Positions 17,013-25,305 are shown, numbered from the stretch's first letter. The stretch: DNA of 64,000 nt from Streptomyces marincola (GCF_020410765.1 NZ_CP084541.1:248001-312000), one strand, 5' to 3'. Notes: generated by a model from the sequence alone, not told the origin. Translations and numbers: made by a program.

Positions 17013-18125
17013 TCATGCGGTGGTGTCGGCGGGCACCGCGTCCCGGGCGGCGGCGACCCGGGCCGCGTGGGTCGGCCCCCCGGGGACCTCGGCGGGGCGG
17101 CCCTTGGCGAACTCCTCGCGCAGCACCGGGAGCACCTTCTCGCCGAGGAGGTCGAGCTGTTCGAGCACGGTCTTCAGCGGCAGCCCGGCGTGGTCCATGA
17201 GGAACAGCTGCCGCTGGTAGTCGCCGAAGGACTCCCGGAACGTCAGGGTCTTCTCGATGACCTCCTGCGGGCTGCCCACGGTGAGCGGCGTCTGCTCGGT
17301 GAACTCCTCAAGCGAGGGCCCGTGGCCGTAGACCGGCGCGTTGTCGAAGTAGGGGCGGAACTCGCGGACCGCGTCCTGGGACCTCTCGCGCATGAACACC
17401 TGCCCGCCGAGCCCGACGTACGCCTGCTCGGGGGTGCCGTGGCCGTAGTGCGCCCAGCGTTCGCGGTAGAGGCCGATCAGGCGCTGGAAGTGCTCCTTGG
17501 GCCAGAAGATGTTGTTCGCGAAGAAGCCGTCCCCGTAGAAGGCGGCCTGCTCCGCGATCTCCGGGCTGCGGATCGAGCCGTGCCACACGAACGGCGGGAC
17601 GCCGTCCAGCGGCCTCGGCGTGGACGTGAAGCCCTGGAGCGGGGTGCGGAACCGCCCCTCCCAGTCCACGACGTCCTCGCGCCACAGCTTGTGCAGCAGC
17701 GCGTAGTTCTCGATGGCCAGGGGGATGCCCTGCCGGATGTCCTGGCCGAACCACGGGTAGACGGGGCCGGTGTTGCCGCGGCCCATCATCACGTCCACCC
17801 GCCCCTCGGCCAGGTGCTGGAGCATCGCGAAGTCCTCGGCGATCTTCACCGGGTCGTTGGTGGTGATGAGGGTGGTCGAGGTGGACAGGAGCAGCCGTTC
17901 GGTGCGGGCCGCGATCCAGCCCAGCATCGTGGTCGGCGAGGACGGGACGAACGGCGGGTTGTGGTGCTCGCCGGTCGCGAAGACGTCGAGGCCGACCTCC
18001 TCCGCCTTCAGCGCGATCGTGACCATGGCCTTGATCCGCTCGTGCTCGGTCGGCGTCCGGCCCGTGGTCGGGTCGGTCGTGACGTCACCGACGGTGAAGA
18101 TCCCGAACTGCATACCGGTCTGCAT
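17013..18125 (-). CDS. Luciferase-like (LLM class) flavin-dependent monooxygenase (CE1758-like)
   Basis: A 370-residue TIM-barrel oxidoreductase of the bacterial luciferase superfamily, expected to use reduced FMN from the reductase encoded downstream. Typical features are MQFGIFTVGDVT at the first strand, GLDVFATGEHHNPPFVPSSP, STTLITTNDPVKIAEDFAMLQHLAEGRVDVMMGRGNTGPVY (the flavin-binding core) and WHGSIRSPEIAEQAAFYGDGFF. ATG at 18125 has GAGGTG 6 bases upstream; an earlier GTG at 18134 overlaps that ribosome site and is less likely. An operator-like dyad sits on the promoter. The physiological substrate is not predictable. Confidence 0.88.
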   Translation of the reverse strand: MQTGMQFGIFTVGDVTTDPTTGRTPTEHERIKAMVTIALKAEEVGLDVFATGEHHNPPFVPSSPTTMLGWIAARTERLLLSTSTTLITTNDPVKIAEDFAMLQHLAEGRVDVMMGRGNTGPVYPWFGQDIRQGIPLAIENYALLHKLWREDVVDWEGRFRTPLQGFTSTPRPLDGVPPFVWHGSIRSPEIAEQAAFYGDGFFANNIFWPKEHFQRLIGLYRERWAHYGHGTPEQAYVGLGGQVFMRERSQDAVREFRPYFDNAPVYGHGPSLEEFTEQTPLTVGSPQEVIEKTLTFRESFGDYQRQLFLMDHAGLPLKTVLEQLDLLGEKVLPVLREEFAKGRPAEVPGGPTHAARVAAARDAVPADTTA

Positions 18126-18141
18126 GGTGCCCACCTCGCTA

Positions 18142-18155
18142 GTTTACCGTTCAAC
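18142..18155 (-). promoter_or_regulatory. Imperfect dyad on the monooxygenase promoter
   Basis: GTTTACCGTTCAAC is a 14-bp imperfect palindrome (5 of 7 positions pair). On the coding strand it contains TAAACT, a plausible -10 box 13 bases before the ATG. It may be an operator for an unlinked repressor. Confidence 0.35.
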
Positions 18156-18183
18156 CAACCCCGGAACGCCGCCCGCCCCGGCG

Positions 18184-18819
18184 CTATTCCGCCGCGCCCG
18201 GCCCGAAGGTCTCGCCACCGGGCGCCAGCCGGGCCGCGCCGGCGGTGGCGCCGGCCAGCCAGGCCCGGAAGGCGTCCACCTCCGCCGCCGGCAGTGCCAC
18301 CTCGATGACGACCTCGGCACCGTAGGTGACGCCCCTGACCTCCCGGCCGGTGGCCCGCAGGTCGTTCTCAAGGCGCCCGGCGCGCCCGTGGTCGACGGTG
18401 ACCACGACCAGCCGCAGCCGGCGCCTGGGGACGGTCCCGAGCGCGTCGAGCGCCGCCCCGACGGCACCCCCGTACGCCCTGATCAGACCCCCGGCGCCGA
18501 GCTTGGTGCCGCCGAAGTACCGAGTGACCACCGCGACGGCATACCGAACCTCCCGGCGCAGGAGCATCTGGAGCATCGGCGCCCCGGCCGTGCCGCCCGG
18601 CTCCCCGTCGTCGTCGGCCCGCTGCACGGCGGCGTCGGCGCCGATCACGTACGCGGTGCAGTTGTGCGTGGCGGTGGGGTGCAGGGCCCGCACGCGGGCG
18701 ATGAACGCCCGCGCCTGCTCCTCGGTGGCGGCCGGCGCCAGCGCGCACAGGAACCGCGACCGGTTGACCTCGGTCTCGTGCACGCCCTCGCGCGCCACGG
18801 TCAGGTACTCGTCCCGCAT
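18184..18819 (-). CDS. YigZ/IMPACT-family protein
   Basis: A 211-residue member of the UPF0029/IMPACT family. The N-terminal domain has the signature features EVNRSRFLCALAP, HPTATHNCTAYVIG, DDDGEPGGTAGAPML and VVTRYFGGTKLGAGGLIRAY. The C-terminal ferredoxin-like domain (DUF1949) covers roughly residues 135-200. The bacterial members have no firmly assigned biochemical role; eukaryotic IMPACT regulates Gcn2. It is divergent from the CoA-binding protein gene at 18959 (139-base gap), and its stop lies 58 bases before the monooxygenase ATG, so it may or may not be co-transcribed with that pair. Confidence 0.92.
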   Translation of the reverse strand: MRDEYLTVAREGVHETEVNRSRFLCALAPAATEEQARAFIARVRALHPTATHNCTAYVIGADAAVQRADDDGEPGGTAGAPMLQMLLRREVRYAVAVVTRYFGGTKLGAGGLIRAYGGAVGAALDALGTVPRRRLRLVVVTVDHGRAGRLENDLRATGREVRGVTYGAEVVIEVALPAAEVDAFRAWLAGATAGAARLAPGGETFGPGAAE

Positions 18820-18958
18820 CCCGTCACCTTATGCAGCGGCACCCGCGCCGCTTCCCGCGCGGTGCGGCGGCCGGGCCGGGGCCCGGGCGGCCGGGCGGGA
18901 ATGCCACGCGCCGCGGGCCGTTGTACCGGGGGCAGGAGCCGACCCCCAGGAGGCAGAC

Positions 18959-19366
18959 ATGTACGGCGACGCGGCGACCGCCAGGAAGATCCTCACCGAC
19001 CTCGGCGACACGTGGGCGGTCGTGGGGCTGTCAGCGAACCCCGGCCGGGCCGCCCACGGCGTCGCCGCGGTGCTCCAGCGGTTCGGCAAGCGGATCGTGC
19101 CGGTCCACCCCAAGGCCGAGACGGTGCACGGGGAGCCGGGCTACCCGTCCCTCTCGGCGATCCCGTTCCCCGTCGACGTGGTGGACGTGTTCGTCAACAG
19201 CTCGCTCGCCGGCCCGGTCGCCGACGAGGCGGTGACCATCGGCGCGAAGGCGGTGTGGTTCCAGCTGGGGGTGGTCGACGAGGACGCGTACGCGCGCACG
19301 CGCGCCGCGGGACTCGACATGGTGATGGACCGCTGCCCGGCGATCGAGATCGGCGGCCTGCGCTGA
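18959..19366 (+). CDS. CoA-binding domain protein (YccU-like)
   Basis: A 135-residue single-domain Rossmann protein of the CoA_binding_2 family, related to the CoA-binding part of succinyl-CoA synthetase. It shows WAVVGLSANPGRAAHGVAAVL, KRIVPVHPKAETVHGEPGYPSL, VDVVDVFVNSSLAGPVADEA and AVWFQLGVVDEDA, then the closing DMVMDRCPAIEIGG with the family-conserved Cys-Pro. AGGAGG lies 5 bases before the ATG. It probably binds CoA or acyl-CoA in the cytosol; no pathway is implied by the neighbours. Confidence 0.9.
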   Translation: MYGDAATARKILTDLGDTWAVVGLSANPGRAAHGVAAVLQRFGKRIVPVHPKAETVHGEPGYPSLSAIPFPVDVVDVFVNSSLAGPVADEAVTIGAKAVWFQLGVVDEDAYARTRAAGLDMVMDRCPAIEIGGLR

Positions 19367-19406
19367 CCGCGCCGGGGCCGCGCCCGGTGACCGGCCGCGC
19401 CGCGGG

Positions 19407-19640
19407 TCACTGCGGCCAGCGGTGGTACGCCTGGCTCGCCTGCGCCTGCGCTGCGTAGTGGTCGGCGGCCGGCGAGGGCTGGTGAGCCTGCCGCGCGAAG
19501 GCGGTGCCGGCGGCGGAGCGCGCGTCCGCGGCGCGGCGCCGGCGGGCGGCGAGGAACCTCGGCGTCCGCAGTCGCAGCGCGATCCGGCGCAACGCGCCAC
19601 CGGCCCGGCCCCGCTGCGACCGGGCGTCCGATCCTGGCAT
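19407..19640 (-). CDS. Small arginine-rich hypothetical protein
   Basis: A 77-residue product with no domain I recognise. The N-terminal half is strongly basic (repeated Arg; ALRRIALRLRTPRFLAARRRR) and the C-terminal half is Ala/Gln/His-rich. ATG at 19640 is preferred because AGGGGG lies 5 bases upstream; a TTG start 9 codons earlier lacks such a site. Good ribosome-site spacing is the main support. It lies tail-to-tail with the CoA-binding protein gene. Its basic nature would suit nucleic-acid or ribosome association, but that is speculation. Confidence 0.45.
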   Translation of the reverse strand: MPGSDARSQRGRAGGALRRIALRLRTPRFLAARRRRAADARSAAGTAFARQAHQPSPAADHYAAQAQASQAYHRWPQ

Positions 19641-19754
19641 CCGCTCCCCCTGACGACGCGTCGACAAGCCGAAGGGTCAGCTTAACCCGCTGTGCACGAG
19701 GCGGGAAGACGCCGGCGCCGGGCACCGGCGGCGCGGGCCGGCGGGCGCGCAGGG

Positions 19755-20282
19755 CTACAGCGGGCCGTCGTAACGGGTGAACTGGACCAGGAGCTGCCCG
19801 CTGTTGGACTGGTCCTCGGGACTGATGAACGTCTCGGTGACCTCGTCGGAGAGAAGGGACTGGTAGAACCCGGTGACCTTCATGTCGCACTCGACGTCGT
19901 CGATCTCCACGGCCTTCTTCACCGCGACGACGCCGATGCCGACCTCGTCGTCGTGCACCGGGCCCCGGTTGGGCGACTCGTAGTGACTGAAGGGAAGCGT
20001 GAACTGGCGCCTGATCCCGCCCTCGACGGTCACGGTGACCTTCAGCTCCACCTGGAAGCGCGTGAACGGCATCTGCACCCGGAAGTTGTAATGCGTGAAC
20101 GTGCCGAGTACGACCGCGGGGCCGTCTATGTCCGCCACCGCGGAGTTTCCCTTGAAGCGGTAAGCGCTCTGCTCGCTGTCCACCGGCGTGCCCCAACTGA
20201 GGTGCTCGGAACCGAGACCGGTGAAATACGACGCGTCCTTGTCCGGGTTCTGCCAGATTCCCCGGGTCTGAATGGCGACCAT
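19755..20282 (-). CDS. Choice-of-anchor K-like beta-sandwich protein without an anchor
   Basis: A 175-residue acidic protein. The pattern GIWQNPDKD, GLGSEHLSWGTPVDSEQSAYRFKG, VVLGTFTHYNFRV, then beta strands of alternating hydrophobic residues, resembles the choice-of-anchor K domain, normally an extracellular domain with a C-terminal sorting or anchor segment. Here there is neither signal peptide nor hydrophobic C-terminus: the protein starts MVAIQTRGIWQNP and ends QFTRYDGPL. The start is supported by GAAGGGGAG about 9 bases upstream. It is divergent from the SDR gene at 20563. The domain call is from pattern memory and is moderate; the function is unknown. Confidence 0.62.
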   Translation of the reverse strand: MVAIQTRGIWQNPDKDASYFTGLGSEHLSWGTPVDSEQSAYRFKGNSAVADIDGPAVVLGTFTHYNFRVQMPFTRFQVELKVTVTVEGGIRRQFTLPFSHYESPNRGPVHDDEVGIGVVAVKKAVEIDDVECDMKVTGFYQSLLSDEVTETFISPEDQSNSGQLLVQFTRYDGPL

Positions 20283-20493
20283 GGCAAAAGCTCCCCTTCT
20301 TTCGCGATCACCGAACGAACCGGCCGCCGGGTCGCCATGGCGGGCGCACCGCGGCCCCGGCCAGCCTCACGGCACCGGTCCGGCCGCGCAAGCGGGCGGG
20401 AGGGGTCGAGAGGGTCTTTCGGACACGCGCGCGGCGCGGGGCGTGGCGAAAGCCCGCCGCGCCCCGCGCGACACGGATCGCGCCCGGGGCCCC

Positions 20494-20522
20494 TTGGCGC
20501 GCCGCAAGTATTCATATTCAAT
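20494..20522 (+). promoter_or_regulatory. Possible promoter of the SDR gene
   Basis: TTGGCG at 20494 is followed 17 bp later by the AT-rich TTCAAT (20517-20522), part of an A/T island unusual for this DNA. The 20283-20562 gap holds the divergent promoters of the flanking genes and no further gene was seen. Confidence 0.3.
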
Positions 20523-20562
20523 CTCGCTTGTCGTTGCCGTCGGCCCCGCTGGAGCAGCCACC

Positions 20563-21339
20563 ATGCGTCCCGCCCCCGTCCCGTCCGCACAGCGCCTCGC
20601 CGGGAAGTGCGCGCTGGTCACCGGCGCGGCCTCCGGCATCGGGGCCGCGACCGCCCACCGGCTGGCCGCCGAGGGAGCCCGCGTCCTCGTCACCGACATC
20701 GACGAGGAGGCGGGCGCCGAGGTGGCCGCGGCCATCGGGCGGGCCGGGGGCGACGCCCGGTTCCAGCGCTGCGATGTCGCGGACGAGGCGTCGTGGGCCG
20801 CCGCGGCGGAAGCCGCGCGTTCGGCGTTCGGGCCGGTGCACGCACTGGTGAGCAACGCCTACGCCGTCCGCGTCGCGCCGGCCCACGAGACCAGCGCGGC
20901 GGAGTGGGACCGGCAGCTCGCGGTGAGCCTCACCGGGTCCTTCCTCGGCGTGCGCGCCTGCCTCGACGATCTGGCCGCCACCGGCGGCAGCGCGGTGCTC
21001 GTCTCCTCCGTGCACGCGCTCGTCGGACTGCCCGGGCGGCCCGCCTACGCCGCGGCCAAGGCCGGACTCACCGGGCTGGCACGGCAGTTGGCCGTCGAGT
21101 ACGGCGGCAGGATCCGGGTGAACAGCGTGCTGCCAGGACCGGTGCTGACCCACGCCTGGGACGGGATCGGCGAGGAGGACCGCCGGGCGGCGGCCGGGGA
21201 GACCGCCGCGGGGCGCCTCGGCAGGCCGGAGGAGGTCGCCGCGGCCATCGCCTTCCTCGTCAGCGACGACGCCTCCTACGTGACCGGTGCCTCGCTCGTC
21301 GTGGACGGCGGCTGGAGCGTCCTCAAGAACTCCTCATGA
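20563..21339 (+). CDS. Short-chain dehydrogenase/reductase
   Basis: A 258-residue classical SDR. It has CALVTGAASGIGAATAHRLA (NAD(P) binding), DID acidic end of the second strand (suggesting NAD preference), ALVSNAYAV where NNAG is usual, the catalytic serine in LVSSVHALVG, YAAAK catalytic Tyr/Lys, RVNSVLPGPVLT and the C-terminal YVTGASLVVDGGWSV. SNAY in place of NNAG is a modest deviation. ATG at 20563 has GGAG upstream; earlier in-frame codons run through promoter-like DNA. It stands alone between a divergent gene and a convergent ABC operon. The substrate is unknown. Confidence 0.87.
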   Translation: MRPAPVPSAQRLAGKCALVTGAASGIGAATAHRLAAEGARVLVTDIDEEAGAEVAAAIGRAGGDARFQRCDVADEASWAAAAEAARSAFGPVHALVSNAYAVRVAPAHETSAAEWDRQLAVSLTGSFLGVRACLDDLAATGGSAVLVSSVHALVGLPGRPAYAAAKAGLTGLARQLAVEYGGRIRVNSVLPGPVLTHAWDGIGEEDRRAAAGETAAGRLGRPEEVAAAIAFLVSDDASYVTGASLVVDGGWSVLKNSS

Positions 21340-21354
21340 GCCCCGGCGGCCCGG

Positions 21355-21374
21355 CGCGTCCGCCCGCGGACGCG
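21355..21374. terminator. Bidirectional hairpin between SDR and ABC operon
   Basis: CGCGTCCGC and GCGGACGCG arms with a very short centre end directly at the stop codon of the minus-strand ATPase gene. Confidence 0.45.
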
Positions 21375-22169
21375 TCAGGCGGTCGCCGGTCCTGGCAGGG
21401 GGTCGAGGCGCAGGTGCGGCCGTGCGAACGGCCCGGGGACCAGGGTGGCCCGCACGCCGTAGACCCGTTCGATGTGCGCCGGCGTGAGCACCTCGTCCGG
21501 CGGCCCGTGGGCCACGACGCGGCCCGCGTCCAGCAGCACGAGCCGCCCGCAGTACCGCGCCGCGAGGTCGAGGTCGTGCAGGGCCGCGACCACCGTCACC
21601 GGAGCGGCGGCCAGGAGTTCGAGCAGGCCGAGCTGATGCCTGACGTCCAGGTGGTTCATGGGCTCGTCGAGCAGCAGGACGCCCGGCTCCTGGGCGAGCG
21701 CCCGCGCGATGTTCACGCGCTGCCGCTCCCCGCCCGAGAGCGTGGGCCAGGACCTGTCGGCGAGGCCGGCGACACCGAGCCGTTCCATGGCCTCCCGTGC
21801 CACACGCTCGTCCTCGGGGCCCGGCGCGGCCAGCCGCGGCCGGTGCGGGAGGCGGCCGAGCGCGACGACGTCCCGCACCCGCAGCTCGACCTCGGAGGCG
21901 ACCTCCTGGGCGGTGAAGGACAGGCGCCTGGCCACGTCCGCGCGGCGGAGCGAGGCCAGGTCGACACCGTCCATCAGCACCCGGCCCGCCGACGGCCGCC
22001 GCAGTCCCGCGAGCAGCCGCAGCAGGGTGGACTTGCCCGAGCCGTTGGGGCCGATCAGCCCGGTGAAGCCGCCCGCGGGCGCGGTGAGTGTGACGTCCTC
22101 GACGAGCCGGCGACCGCCCGCCGTCCAGGAGACCTCGTGCGCCGAGAGCACGGCGGCGTGAGCGTTCAC
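21375..22169 (-). CDS. FecE-type ABC transporter ATPase
   Basis: A 264-residue ATPase of the siderophore/cobalamin/haem importer type. Walker A is GPNGSGKST, the Q-loop is at FTAQEV, the signature is LSGGERQRVNIARAL, Walker B is VLLLDEPMNHLD, and the switch histidine follows in ALHDLDLAARYC. The GTG start overlaps the permease stop by four bases (GTGA), so translation is coupled. It is the last gene of an operon that also encodes a binding protein, a methyltransferase and a permease. It supplies ATP-driven power for import of a chelated metal or corrinoid. Confidence 0.93.
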   Translation of the reverse strand: MNAHAAVLSAHEVSWTAGGRRLVEDVTLTAPAGGFTGLIGPNGSGKSTLLRLLAGLRRPSAGRVLMDGVDLASLRRADVARRLSFTAQEVASEVELRVRDVVALGRLPHRPRLAAPGPEDERVAREAMERLGVAGLADRSWPTLSGGERQRVNIARALAQEPGVLLLDEPMNHLDVRHQLGLLELLAAAPVTVVAALHDLDLAARYCGRLVLLDAGRVVAHGPPDEVLTPAHIERVYGVRATLVPGPFARPHLRLDPLPGPATA

Positions 22170-23254
22170 GGCGCGGACACCCGCCTCATGAGGAGGACGG
22201 CGAACGCCGGCACCCCGATGAGCGCGGTGAGCACGCCCACCGGCATCTCCTGGGGCGCGAACACGGTGCGGGCGGCGGTGTCGGCCCATACCAGGAACGT
22301 CGCCCCGAGCAGGGCGCCCACCGGGAGCAGCGCGCGGTGGCGTCCGCCCACCAGGAACCGCGCCGCGTGCGGGACCAGCAGCCCGACGAAGCCGATGGCT
22401 CCGCTGGCCGAGACCAGCGCGCCCGCGAGCACGGCGGTGCCCGTGTACAGGGCAATCTCCGTCCGGCGCGTCCGGACCCCGAGGCCGGCGGCGGCCTCCC
22501 GGCCGAAGGCCAGCGCGTCGAGGGCGCCCGCGTGACTCCAGCACAGCACGAGCCCCGCGGCGACGGCGGCGGCGCAGACCGCCACGCTCCCCCAGGTGGC
22601 CGAGGCCAGCGACCCCATCAGCCAGAACGTCATGCTGCGGGTCTGCTCCGCGTCGCCCGCCCACAGCACGGTGAGGCTGGTGAGCGCCATGAACAGCTGC
22701 GACACGACGACGCCGGCGAGCACGACCCTGGTCGTGCCGCCGAGCGCGCGTCCCAGCAGCAGGAGCACGCAGCCGAAGGCCAGCAGCGCCCCGGCGAACG
22801 CGCCGGCCGGCAGGGCGAGCGCCGCGCCCGAGCCGGCGCCGAGCACCAGGACGGTGACGGCGCCGGTCGACGCGCCGGAGGACACGCCGAGCAGGTAGGG
22901 GTCGGCCAGCGGGTTGCGGGTGAGGGCCTGGAGCACCGTGCCGCACAGCGTGAGGCCGGCGCCCACGAGGGCGGCGAGCAGCACGCGCGGCACCCGCAGG
23001 TCCCAGACGATCGTCTCCCGCAGCGTGGGTTCCGCCGGGCCGACCGCGCCGAGGCGTCCGGCGATGACGCGCAGCACCTCGCCGGGCGGCAGGTCGGCGC
23101 TGCCGACCGTCACGGCCGTGAGCGCGGACAGCGGGAGCGCGACGGCACCGGCCGCGGCCCACAGGACGGCCGGGCGCCGGGCGGCCCGCGGCGGGGCCTG
23201 GGCGCGCCCGGGCCCCGCCGCGGGCTGCCGCGCGGTGGCGGGGCCGGAGGTCAT
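22166..23254 (-). CDS. FecCD-type ABC transporter permease
   Basis: A 362-residue membrane protein with about ten hydrophobic helices, as in BtuC and FhuB. Family landmarks are LRVPRVLLAALVGAGLTLCG, LTRNPLADPYLLGVSSGAS, WLMGSLASATW and SGAIGFVGLLVPHAARFLVG, the last being the coupling region that contacts the ATPase. An N-terminal Pro/Ala/Arg cytoplasmic stretch precedes the first helix. The ATG overlaps the methyltransferase stop (ATGA). Together with the ATPase and binding protein it forms a complete importer; the substrate is probably a metal-metallophore complex or corrinoid. Confidence 0.93.
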   Translation of the reverse strand: MTSGPATARQPAAGPGRAQAPPRAARRPAVLWAAAGAVALPLSALTAVTVGSADLPPGEVLRVIAGRLGAVGPAEPTLRETIVWDLRVPRVLLAALVGAGLTLCGTVLQALTRNPLADPYLLGVSSGASTGAVTVLVLGAGSGAALALPAGAFAGALLAFGCVLLLLGRALGGTTRVVLAGVVVSQLFMALTSLTVLWAGDAEQTRSMTFWLMGSLASATWGSVAVCAAAVAAGLVLCWSHAGALDALAFGREAAAGLGVRTRRTEIALYTGTAVLAGALVSASGAIGFVGLLVPHAARFLVGGRHRALLPVGALLGATFLVWADTAARTVFAPQEMPVGVLTALIGVPAFAVLLMRRVSAP

Positions 23255-24012
23255 CGGCGGGCGAAGACGACGTAGTCGTCCAGGTACTGCCAGACGGTGC
23301 CGACTTCGGAGAACCCCGCGGTCCGCAGGGCGGCCAGGTGGAAGTCGAGCCCCGACAGGGGCTGCGGCGGCCGGTCGGCGAACCGGCGTTCCCGCTCCGC
23401 GGACCTGGCGGCCAGGTCGGGCACCTCGGCGGCGCGGGCGAACCAGTCGCCCCACGTGTCCGCGCCGGCGGCGAACGCGGCCGTCTGCGTCTCCTCGTCG
23501 TGCCGCTCGGCCAGCGCGCGCAGGGTGGGGAAGCCGGGGCCGTACCTGAGGTGGTCGGCGTTCATGAGCAGCGCGCCGGGCGCCAGGTGGGCCGCCAGTT
23601 CGCTGTAGACGTTCAGGAGTTGCCCCGGGGACAGCCAGTGCAGGGCGGTCGAGGTGACGACGGCGTCCCAGTTCCCCGGTCCGAGGCGGGCGAGCCAGCC
23701 CGGCTCGGCCAGGTCGGTCTCGGCGGTCGTGGCGCGGTCGCCGTGGTCGGCGAGGACGAGGGTGGCCAGGCGCAGCAGCAGGGGGTCGTAGTCGACGGCC
23801 GTGACGGACGCCCGGGGGAACGCGCTCAGCAGCCGGTCGGACAGCGAGCCCGGGCCGCAGGCGAGGTCGAGGGCCGTGAAGTCCTCGGGGAGGTACAGGC
23901 GCAGCACGTCGAGCATGGTGGTGAAGCGTGCTTCGCGGTGGGCTATGTAGGCGGCCTGCTGGTCGTCCCAGCGCGTGAGCAGCTCGCGCGGCGACGGGGG
24001 GTGGTCGGTCAT
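23251..24012 (-). CDS. Class I SAM-dependent methyltransferase inside a metal-uptake operon
   Basis: A 253-residue methyltransferase. Motif I is ALDLACGPGSLSDRLL, the acidic residue of motif II is in VTAVDYDPLLL, and motif IV-like WDAVVTSTALHWL is followed by LAPGALLMNADHL. It resembles the trans-aconitate/UbiE-like class; the substrate is unknown. It is locked between the binding protein (68-base gap) and permease (4-base overlap) genes, so it is co-expressed with import. It could modify a metallophore or an imported ligand. ATG at 24012 has GAAGGA upstream. The function in transport is inference. Confidence 0.85.
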   Translation of the reverse strand: MTDHPPSPRELLTRWDDQQAAYIAHREARFTTMLDVLRLYLPEDFTALDLACGPGSLSDRLLSAFPRASVTAVDYDPLLLRLATLVLADHGDRATTAETDLAEPGWLARLGPGNWDAVVTSTALHWLSPGQLLNVYSELAAHLAPGALLMNADHLRYGPGFPTLRALAERHDEETQTAAFAAGADTWGDWFARAAEVPDLAARSAERERRFADRPPQPLSGLDFHLAALRTAGFSEVGTVWQYLDDYVVFARR

Positions 24013-24080
24013 GCCGGGTCCTTCGGGTGCGGTGGTGGCAGGTCTTGCGGGTGTGTGTGCGGGGGGTGGCGGAGCGCGGG

Positions 24081-25085
24081 TCAGCCGTCGAGGTCCGCGA
24101 GTCCCTCGCTCAGCGCCTCGACGGCGCCGACGCTGCGGACGGACGGGTCCATGGCGGAGCCGGGGACGGTGATGATCCGGTCGGCGCGGACCGCGTCGAG
24201 CCGCGAGGCGGCGGGGTGGGAGCGCAGGAAGTCCTCCTTGGCGGCGGCGCTGTCGCCGTCCCCGCCGCGGGTCAGGTCGGCCAGGACGATCACGTCGGGG
24301 TTCCGTTCCGCGATGTCCTCCCAGGCGCCCGCGAACCACTTCTGGTCCACGTCGTCGAAGGCGTTGCGCGCGCCGATGGACCGGCTGGTCGTCGAGGGCA
24401 GCCCGCCGGCGCCGGCGATGTGGGGCGTCGAGGTGCCGGAGTAGTACCACATGAGGTCGAGGCCGTTGGCGTCCGGCGCGGTGGCGAGCGCGGTGTCCAG
24501 CCGCCGGTTCAGGGAGTCGACGAGGTCGGCGCCGCGTTCGGGGACGCCGAAGATCTCCGCGATCTCGGTGATCTCCGCGAAGAGCGCCTCGTGGGTGTCC
24601 TCCTCCCAGGTGAGCGCCGGGTCCTCGCAGTCGTGGCCGGACAGGTAGGCGGGCACGTCGAGCGCGGCCCAGTCGGCCCGTTCGCCCGCCGCGTCGGGGG
24701 CGAAGGCCGAGGAGAGCGTGGAGAACAGGAAGTCGGGCTCCTCCGCGAGGACGGTCTCGCGGCTCGGGTACTGCTCGGCCAGGACGGGCACGTCCGCGTA
24801 GGCGTCGGCGAGTGTGCCGAGGACCGGGTCGGTCTGGTAGCTGGTGCCGATCATGCGGTCCTCAAGCCCGAGGGCCAGCATGATCTCGGTGGCGTTCTGC
24901 TCCAGGGCGATGGCGCGTTCCGGCGGTTCCGCGATGGCCAGTTCCCGGCCGCAGCTCGTCACGCCGACGCCGTCGCGCGCCCCGTCCTCGCCGGCTTCCC
25001 GGTCCGCGCCGCCGGCGCCACAGGCGGTCGAGCCCACCACGAGCAGCGCAACGGCGAGCACCGCCCTCCTGAAAACGATTTTCAT
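24081..25085 (-). CDS. ABC transporter substrate-binding lipoprotein (FecB-like)
   Basis: A 334-residue secreted lipoprotein. The signal peptide is MKIVFRRAVLAVALLVVGSTAC, with lipidation at Cys22. The mature part is a class III binding protein: PERAIALEQNATEIMLALGLEDRMIGTSY, EEPDFLFSTLSSAF, NPDVIVLADLTRGG and the closing DRIITVPGSAMDPSVRSVGAVEALSEGL, as in iron-siderophore and cobalamin binders. It is the first gene of the four-gene operon. A Zur-box-like palindrome covers its start codon, and a TACAGT -10-like box lies about 8 bases upstream of the ATG, suggesting a leaderless, zinc-repressed transcript. The ligand may be a zincophore or another metal chelate. Confidence 0.88.
   Translation of the reverse strand: MKIVFRRAVLAVALLVVGSTACGAGGADREAGEDGARDGVGVTSCGRELAIAEPPERAIALEQNATEIMLALGLEDRMIGTSYQTDPVLGTLADAYADVPVLAEQYPSRETVLAEEPDFLFSTLSSAFAPDAAGERADWAALDVPAYLSGHDCEDPALTWEEDTHEALFAEITEIAEIFGVPERGADLVDSLNRRLDTALATAPDANGLDLMWYYSGTSTPHIAGAGGLPSTTSRSIGARNAFDDVDQKWFAGAWEDIAERNPDVIVLADLTRGGDGDSAAAKEDFLRSHPAASRLDAVRADRIITVPGSAMDPSVRSVGAVEALSEGLADLDG
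25070..25084 (-). promoter_or_regulatory. Zur-box-like palindrome on the start codon
   Basis: TGAAAACGATTTTCA is a 15-bp dyad that differs from the typical Streptomyces Zur core TGAAAATGATTTTCA at one base. It overlaps the ATG of the binding protein gene. Most known Zur sites lie upstream of the start, but with a leaderless transcript this position covers the transcription start. Confidence 0.6.
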
Positions 25086-25229
25086 ACGCAGCACTGTAAT
25101 GGATGCTTTTCGGCCACCCGCACCAGGGGACCGCGAACGTCGCACTCGCAATCGCGTCGACCACGCCCACCGGGCGGGTCCGCGGATCCCGGTCGCCGGG
25201 ATGCTGGACTACAGGCGTAAATTAGATGG

Positions 25230-25251
25230 GGCCGCGCCGATCGGCGCGGCC
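25230..25251 (+). promoter_or_regulatory. 22-bp perfect palindrome in the SDR leader
   Basis: Each half reads GGCCGCGCCGA and its complement. It lies 55 bases before the SDR ATG and just after a TTAGAT -10-like box (25222-25227), fitting an operator for the linked TetR regulator, or an RNA hairpin. Confidence 0.45.
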
Positions 25252-25305
25252 GGCAACACGGCGCCCCCGCCCCGGGGCGCCGGCAGTGGACAAGGAAGTC
25301 ACCCC

